The notes under the pieces are model-generated. The model did not search any database. It was not told the origin of the DNA and saw nothing but the letters and a program-made list of their open reading frames with translations. A program made the position numbers and the translations under genes. Shown piece after piece: positions 58,278 to 64,000 of a DNA stretch of 64,000 nucleotides. The stretch comes from Diaporthe sp. PMI_573 (Eukaryota; Ascomycota; Sordariomycetes; Diaporthales; Diaporthaceae), in NCBI GenBank assembly GCA_021399435.1, contig JAJTUP010000026.1, positions 372,001 to 436,000 on the forward strand. Direction: 5' to 3'. Position 1 is the stretch's first letter. Every line of letters begins with the position of its first letter.

Positions 58278-60777
58278 TCATTCCATATGCCCGACAAGGT
58301 CCTCCCCTTGAATCCGAAGCATGTTCGCGTACAACTCGAACGACTTGCCGACAAGGTCGATATGTTCCCTGTGGCTTCTTTGACAGACATGGCCCAGGAT
58401 CTCTAAGACTCCAATGGAGAGTCCCAGCAGGTCCTCGAGTTCGAAATGGGTCCCAAGCTCAACACAGCGTGTTGCTTCCTGGACTACGTCTCTTACTGAC
58501 TGAATGAATCGCTGCTCGTCCTCTGGGGGAATAGTATCAGCACAATGTCTCGATCATGGAACAAGCTACTTACCTGTGGCAGGATTCTCATGTACAATGC
58601 CGGCCATGAGCTGTAGCCATTTCACAAGGAATATCGATAGCCTCACGGTTGAGAGGAAGCCCTGATGATCAGCGCCGATGTCCAAGGGACAGCTTCTCAA
58701 GCCAAGACCCATCGATACCTGCTCGTTCAGTGCGTACAACGCACAACGCAGAGCCGGGAACAGCTGAGGACTTTGCGCTGGGAAGGGCAAGTCTTGAAGC
58801 CAAGTTGCTAGTTGTGCGGAATCTTGCGAGGGTGAGGGGAACTGTCCAGTATTCAGGTGCAGCTCCATGTAAGCCACGCCCGCAAGGGCGTTCACCCCGA
58901 GATCTTGTGGGTAGGTGGAAATGGAGTGTGCTCTTATCAGTGAAGACAGGCCAGACCTGTGAGATATGTTTTTAGTCGATACACTACAACGTATCGAAAG
59001 ACCGTAGTAGGAGACGCGGGGGGAAGATAGAGAAAATCTACAACGACGACGTACTCTATATTCGTCTGTATATCTTGAGGCATTGTTGGGAGTACCTGAC
59101 GGAGTGTCCGGATCCTTTGCAAAATAGCGTGGAGGATGGTGAAGTCGCCGAGAATCGAAGATGGAGCCGATATATCACCGCCACCGGTGAGCAAAGCCTC
59201 CACGACCCTAGATAGCGACGAAGGATCGAAATGAGTGCTTTTGCGCACCCGCAGCCACTCTTCCGGACTCGGCACATCCCATTCCTCATCTGAGCATGGC
59301 ACGGCAACAGTGAGCTGTCCGAATGCCACAGCCACCGGAAAATCAAAAGTCAAGCTCACGAGGATCAAGGCGCAGAAGGCAGCATGCCTCACCCGCCGCT
59401 GACTCTCCCGCCTCGCCCACTCCAGCCACGCTGTGCGGTGGTCAGAAGCAGATTCCTCTTGGTTGTCACAGAGCGACAGGCTTTGACGCAGCTCGTGAGC
59501 AAAGACGCCTTGGACAGACCACATCACGCGCATCGCAGGCGGGCTGCGGTTTTGGAGCGCGAAAGCGGTCAGGAGGGTCATTATACATAGCCTATGCGAT
59601 GTTTCGTCGAGCCACGAGTTCTCACCCGATAAGCTTGGCGTCGCCCCCGTGGATGACGTATCGTGACTCGCAAACACCACATTGAGATCGTTCAGTCGCT
59701 GTCCCAGCCCCACGGGTGAGATCGCCACCACCGATTCCAAGAGATAGAACGCCGCTTTGGTTTCGAGGCACGAGTCTGCACCGATGGCGAGCAAGGCAAA
59801 GATCAGGTCGGAGGGAAGGCCGGTGAGCGGCGTTGTACGTGTGTGAAACACAGGGTATCTTTGGTGGAATCCATCCAAAAATGCATGGAGGTAGCGGGAG
59901 ACACTCTGCGTTGACGGTAGCGGTTCTGCGTTTCGCCCGTGGCGTAACAGTGATTGCACCAAGTTCTCTCGCATATCGGCAAGGCTAGAATCGCGCCACG
60001 ATCCATCTGAAGTCGCATGCCTGGCATCACACTTTGCGTTGAAATCGGGTCCGGACAATGCCTGATGGACAGCGCCAGAAGTGTCGTTGCTAGAAGCAAC
60101 AGTGGCGCTTCGGTCCAGCGATGGACCATCAGCTCGTGATTTGGCATCTTCCAGCAGATCTTGCAGCAACTCTTGGAGCGTACCTCCGCCATTGTGTGTA
60201 CAGAAGCTCTCCTCTGCATATTGTTAATAAACGGGCATGAAAGGTTCTCCGAAACCTCATGAGCCATTCAAACCACTAACCCGCATGTCGATACTCTGGA
60301 GGAACAGGAAGGCTAAGAGCTCGCTTTACGCGGTCCCGGGCATTCTGGTCGGGTAGAGAGGCTTCAAATATGGCGGCGCCATCAAGGTGGCCTTCCGGAA
60401 AAGCTGGCTGGGCCAGGCTCCCACTGTTACCCGGAAACAGAGCCTCTACGCCAACATCTGATACGGTGGACGCATGAGTCGGTGGAGGTGGATGGGCGAC
60501 ACGCGAGTGTCGTTTCAAGAGGTCGTTGCGGGTGAATGAGGCGCCACACTGGCAGGTGAAAGGCTTCTCTTTCGTGTCTACAGTTATCCTGATCAGCTTT
60601 CGCACTTTATCTCTTCATCTCTCTCTCTCTCTGGGTCAACAAGAGCGCGAGTCAAATTCAGTCAATTGCCATGCCTTACATACGGGTGCGATTATGCCGC
60701 TGAAGATGCTCGAGGCGCCTGAAAGCCCTGCTGCAGTGGGTGCAAGTGAAGTTTCGCTCGACACGGGATAGCTCCAT
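58278..60777 (-). CDS. C2H2 zinc-finger transcription factor with fungal-specific domain
   Basis: Five exons (60777-60684, 60577-60281, 60213-59055, 58956-58574, 58522-58278) join in phase to 725 residues. Two C2H2 fingers sit at the very N-terminus. Finger 1 (CTHC...HLQRHNRTH, Cys12, Cys15, His28, His32) is split by intron 1 inside its last His codon. Finger 2 (CQCG...LLKRHSRVAH, Cys40, Cys42, His55, His60) has an unusual single residue between its cysteines. TKEKPF links them. A linker of about 150 residues leads to a fungal-specific transcription factor domain with FLDGFHQRYPVFHTRT, LLAIGADSC and RRVRHAAFCALILVSLTFDF. This pairing of fingers with the fungal domain is common in ascomycete regulators. 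The gene is head-to-head with the Zn2Cys6 gene, with 250 bases between start codons. Targets are unknown. Confidence 0.86.
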
Positions 60778-61027
60778 CCATGTAGGCCGGGTCTGCCGTT
60801 GCATGAGCGATTTGGATCAAAACCGCAGGCGAGAACTGAGTCGACTTTGTCGTTGTCATGAGGATGACTAATCCTCGAGAGATGTGGGGCTGCCTCCAAA
60901 TTCCCCGTCCCTCACGCGGCACTGAAGAAGTGTATTTTCACACGGACATCTCTCCTACACACTCTGGTACACGCAACCGAATGTACACATATAGAGTTGT
61001 GTACGCGTTCTGTTGAACTTTAAAGAC
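60778..61027. promoter_or_regulatory. Shared divergent promoter region of two regulators
   Basis: The 250 bases between the start codons of two oppositely transcribed transcription factor genes must include both promoters and both leaders. I see no clear TATA box or known operator. The short distance makes joint or mutual control plausible but not shown. Confidence 0.5.
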
Positions 61028-63340
61028 ATGGAATCGTTACCATCACCAGAAAAGCCAATTAGGCCACCTGTAAAGCTGGCATGTCTTGCATGGTAAATGA
61101 CCCCATCCGTGTCATTACGCCGCGGAACAAATGGCTGACTGCTCTACAGCCGCTCGCAAAGGGTCCGCTGTGATGGCCTTGAGACCTGCGAAAGGGTATG
61201 ATTCTCTTTTGGTTTTTTTGAAAAAAAAAAAAAATCATGTCCAAAAGTCGTTTGCCAGCTTTATGGATGCTTACCAAGATTTACGGTCCAGTGTCTAAGG
61301 ACAGGCAAACAATGCATCTACGCCCAGAGTCGCCGCGGGAGACGCCTCAAAAGATCGACATTCGATTCTATCAGGCCCCTCCGTCCAGATTGGGCTGCGC
61401 CTGAGGCTACCGCTGCATTCAGCAATGTCAACACACAGCTTGACCTGGATGCCGACCTTTGCCCGGACCTCTTGATGGATGACAACGATGCTGTCTTTGA
61501 TTCATTGCTTTTCAACCCAAGCTACCCCTTCTCTGCTTCTCTCGACTTCCTGGTCGGCGGTGAGAATCTCCAGAATCCTGGTGTCCTCCGGCAGTACCAA
61601 TGCGATCATGATATGTGAGTAGCCAAATACGTGACCGCCTTCAAAGTTCTCGCGCATTTCCATCATGCTCACCAGCCTGCCACTAAGTATGGATGCATAC
61701 TACGTATGGATCCACCCAACGTTCCCAGCGTTGCCAGACCCTAAATATAGCCCTGTTGATCGTCCAATGGAGTGGCTCCCTGCGACTTTCGACGAATTAC
61801 CAATTCATTCTCCCTCAAATCCTCTAATTCTCGCCATCCTCGCCATAGTGGTTATGATTCCGATGCCTGGGAAGGCTGAAACCAACACTTCGGCCGTGCG
61901 CCGACAGTTCTCGAGCGCCATTTCTGGACGCGCGTATGAGAATATTGCGATCGAGGCCCAGTCGTCACAGGACGGTTCGGGATTTGTTCGTAATCCTACG
62001 CATCCATTGGTAACGCGGGATATCGAAAGTACTCTGGCTCTGTGCCTTCTAGGTCAATACGAGTACCTTCAGAATGGGAACATGGAGAAGATGCAGCGTT
62101 TCACCAGGGAGGCCGTGGAGACCGCACTGCGGCTGCAACTACATCTTCAGCCATGCAGCAACCAATCTAAATTCGAGGACGCACGCCGGAGAGCTTGGTG
62201 GACAGTAGTATGTCGAGACTCTTTGTAGCGCTTTTGGCTGCAAGAGTTATGCTAATCTGATTGAAACTCAGTATCTCTGTGTGTGCAACGTAACCATCGT
62301 TTCGTGCGTCGTAAGTCAGAAGATCCACCCCCTTCCCACAACTCACTCAGAAGAGTTCCCGTCGTAAGAGGCTAAACATCATACAGCCTCCAATCATGCC
62401 TCTCAAAGACGCTATGTATACAGCAGCATATCCAGAGAGCGGCGACTGGAAGATTCGTGTCGGCGCGGAGCGGATCCTTGTTCTAGCGACGCTGTTTTTG
62501 AAGAACCTGATCCTCGAATTCGGGAATCCTGCTGAAATGGAGCTCATACGCAAAAGCATGCAGGTTTTGAATGGAGAGATATCTCGCTCGCTGACCGAGC
62601 TCAAGGCCTCTGGATCGCCGGGTCCCATGTCTTTCCACAGGAAGGTGGCATTGGCCAGGCTGCACGGGTACGTATTCGACCCTGTCCCCCGCTGTCAAGC
62701 CCTGTGATCCTGACTGGCAGCTCAAAGCGCTCGTATTAAAGTCCATCGTTACTGCGCACTACTGGAAGATGACAATGCTCCTACCGGCGCAAATACAGAT
62801 CGACCTCTCGCCGAAAGCACACTTGCAGCAACCGCATCCTCCGGCAATGTTGTACCACCGTCGTCAGCCAGCACGACGGATCCTTTGGCTGCTAGTAGAA
62901 GCTCGGGCGGATACTTTCCATTCTCTTCCACGCTCTCCATGCGCTACTGTCTGGAATCAGCAGGCGTGATTCTACGGACGTTGCCCGAAGTGTCACAAGT
63001 TCACATGGCCGGCACTAACTCCAAGCTCTACACATTCACACCTTTTGCCTGCTCAATCATGCTCGCAGGCTACACCTTTCTCATGCTTCGCCACAAGACC
63101 GAGAGTTATGAAGCGTCTGTAGAGGCTGAACCTGGGAGCCGCGGTCTCACGAGCGAGTGCGAACGCGGTGCGGCCTCGTGCATGGAGGTTCTTGACGGCT
63201 TTTCTCAGGTGTGGATGCATCTCGAAGATGCGGCCAGTGAGTTGATGACTTCTTTTTTTTCAATGTTCACGTTTTATCAAAGCGTACTGCTAATGATATC
63301 TGTTGCAGTGCATATGAAGGAGGCAGCGAAATATCTCTAA
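61028..63340 (+). CDS. Zn2Cys6 transcription factor with fungal-specific domain
   Basis: Eight exons (61028-61092, 61150-61195, 61292-61614, 61676-62207, 62272-62310, 62387-62667, 62728-63236, 63309-63340) join in phase to 608 residues. The zinc cluster at residues 19-45 (CLACRSQRVRC...CERC...GKQC, spacing 2-6-5-2-6) is spread over the first three exons and appears only when they are joined, which strongly supports the splicing. RRGRRLKRS follows. The fungal-specific domain has AYYVWIHPTFPALP, the RRRAWWTVY block and ARIKVHRYCALLED. The C-terminal helices end DAAMHMKEAAKYL. Exon 5 is only 39 bases and its region (NVTIVSCVPPIMPL) is less typical, so that junction is the weakest. It is divergent from the C2H2 regulator and upstream of a RidA-like gene. 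Confidence 0.82.
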
Positions 63341-63913
63341 GTTCCAAAGTGGTACAAGTTGCGTCGTTGTATCCATAGCGCTACACCAAGACTTGTGAGC
63401 CTACCAAGTTAAGCCTCTACTAGGCGGTTGCGTTCATGATGCTGCACATAACATTGGTTCTTTTCTGACAGTATCTCCGTATAGACACAATGTCTTCGAT
63501 TCAGAAAGAATGAAGAGACCGCAACAACCTTGGGTCCGCAAATGCTTACGACTAGCGTATCCTACCCCAGCTTCATGTTGACAGCTCCATGTTGAGTCCA
63601 TCACCGCCAAGGCTGGCTTCTCCAACGCGCTACGGGGACTTTGGGCCCACTTTCGGTGACTTACTCGACTCAACGTCATGTTCTCCCAACCGATCAGGTG
63701 TACCAAGACACCGGTCCCAAATTATTTAAGCGGTTGGAATTTTCCAATTCCACTGATCCTATAGAACAATGTTCGTCTTTCAATCTTCAAAGAGGTATTT
63801 GACCTGTACTCAGAGAATCACAAGAAATACATAGGTACCACGACTAAATCGAGGCCACCACCACCACATCAACATCCACAAAGATACAACCTCGACAGCT
63901 ATATTCTGACGCA
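63341..63913. other. Intergenic region upstream of the RidA-like gene
   Basis: About 570 bases with no gene. It should hold the 3' end of the zinc-cluster gene and the promoter of the next gene; the last 150 bases are CA- and A-rich in the manner of fungal leaders. Confidence 0.5.
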
Positions 63914-64000
63914 ATGTCTTCTCTCAACTTCATCAACGAAAAGGGCGCAGGCCAAAAGCACAGCGACCTATGCCACTACTCGCAAGTGGTCCACATCCCG
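63914..64000 (+). CDS. RidA/YjgF-like protein, 5' end only
   Basis: An ATG at 63914 in good context opens a frame that runs off the window after 29 codons: MSSLNFINEKGAGQKH and then HYSQVVHIP. The HYSQ(A/V)V segment resembles the start of RidA/YjgF/Uk114-family proteins, where a Tyr-Ser motif near the N-terminus precedes the trimer core. Such proteins hydrolyse reactive enamines and imines or act as related small-molecule lyases. With so little sequence the family is a suggestion. If correct, it lies close to a dead amino-acid oxidase whose product would be an imine. Confidence 0.5.
   Translation, partial: MSSLNFINEKGAGQKHSDLCHYSQVVHIP

Overview
The window looks like nuclear DNA of a filamentous ascomycete (Pezizomycotina, probably Sordariomycetes-like). 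Genes carry short introns of about 50-70 bp with GT..AG ends. The protein families are typically fungal: SAT4-type membrane protein, Zn2Cys6 and C2H2 regulators with fungal-specific domains, a NACHT receptor relic, SnoaL-like and RidA-like proteins. A gene-free AT-rich block carries transition-type mutations of the kind left by repeat-induced point mutation (RIP). No organism name is claimed.

Left arm (1-26232) is ordinary GC-balanced gene space. In order it holds a SAT4/PTH11-like membrane protein (1095-2584, minus), a short-chain dehydrogenase with an apparent frameshift (5186-6226, plus), an ABCC/MRP-type ABC transporter of five exons (7106-12541, plus), a Cys/Met-metabolism PLP enzyme (12722-14077, minus), a small conserved disordered protein (15248-16304, minus), a GAL4-like Zn2Cys6 regulator (18840-21660, minus), and a long coiled-coil protein (23319-26111, minus). 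The open frame of the coiled-coil gene runs straight into the AT-rich block, so it appears to be cut at its 5' end.

Transposon island (about 26233-47880) is AT-rich, has no intact gene, and can be resolved by target-site duplications. A pogo/Fot1-like DNA element (26333-28658, TA) is followed by a solo copia LTR (28950-29157, ATTTT). A minus-strand Ty1/copia element (30095-46019, 209-bp LTRs, ATTAT) follows. The copia was itself hit by a Ty3/gypsy chromovirus (35517-43279, 473-bp LTRs, TATGG) and by a 533-bp repeat that was hardly mutated (33809-34341, GCAACT). A 1.2-kb foldback element (46089-47272) built from two inverted copies of that 533-bp repeat sits just outside the copia.

Right arm (47880-64000) is a mosaic of intact and decayed genes: a soluble epoxide hydrolase (49649-50914, minus), a NACHT-domain relic (about 51430-52215, minus), a SnoaL-like protein (52495-52983, plus), and a RIP-damaged L-amino-acid oxidase relic that still shows its introns (about 55900-57985, plus). 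Then come a C2H2 plus fungal-domain regulator (58278-60777, minus) and a Zn2Cys6 regulator (61028-63340, plus) transcribed divergently from a 250-bp gap. The 5' end of a RidA-like gene (63914 onward) closes the window. The two regulators next to catabolic-type enzymes suggest a small metabolic neighbourhood, but the decay of the oxidase means any pathway link is inference only.

Exon boundaries were worked out by eye from GT..AG sites, reading-frame phase and family-like continuity. All intron-containing models listed as CDS close in phase except the dehydrogenase.
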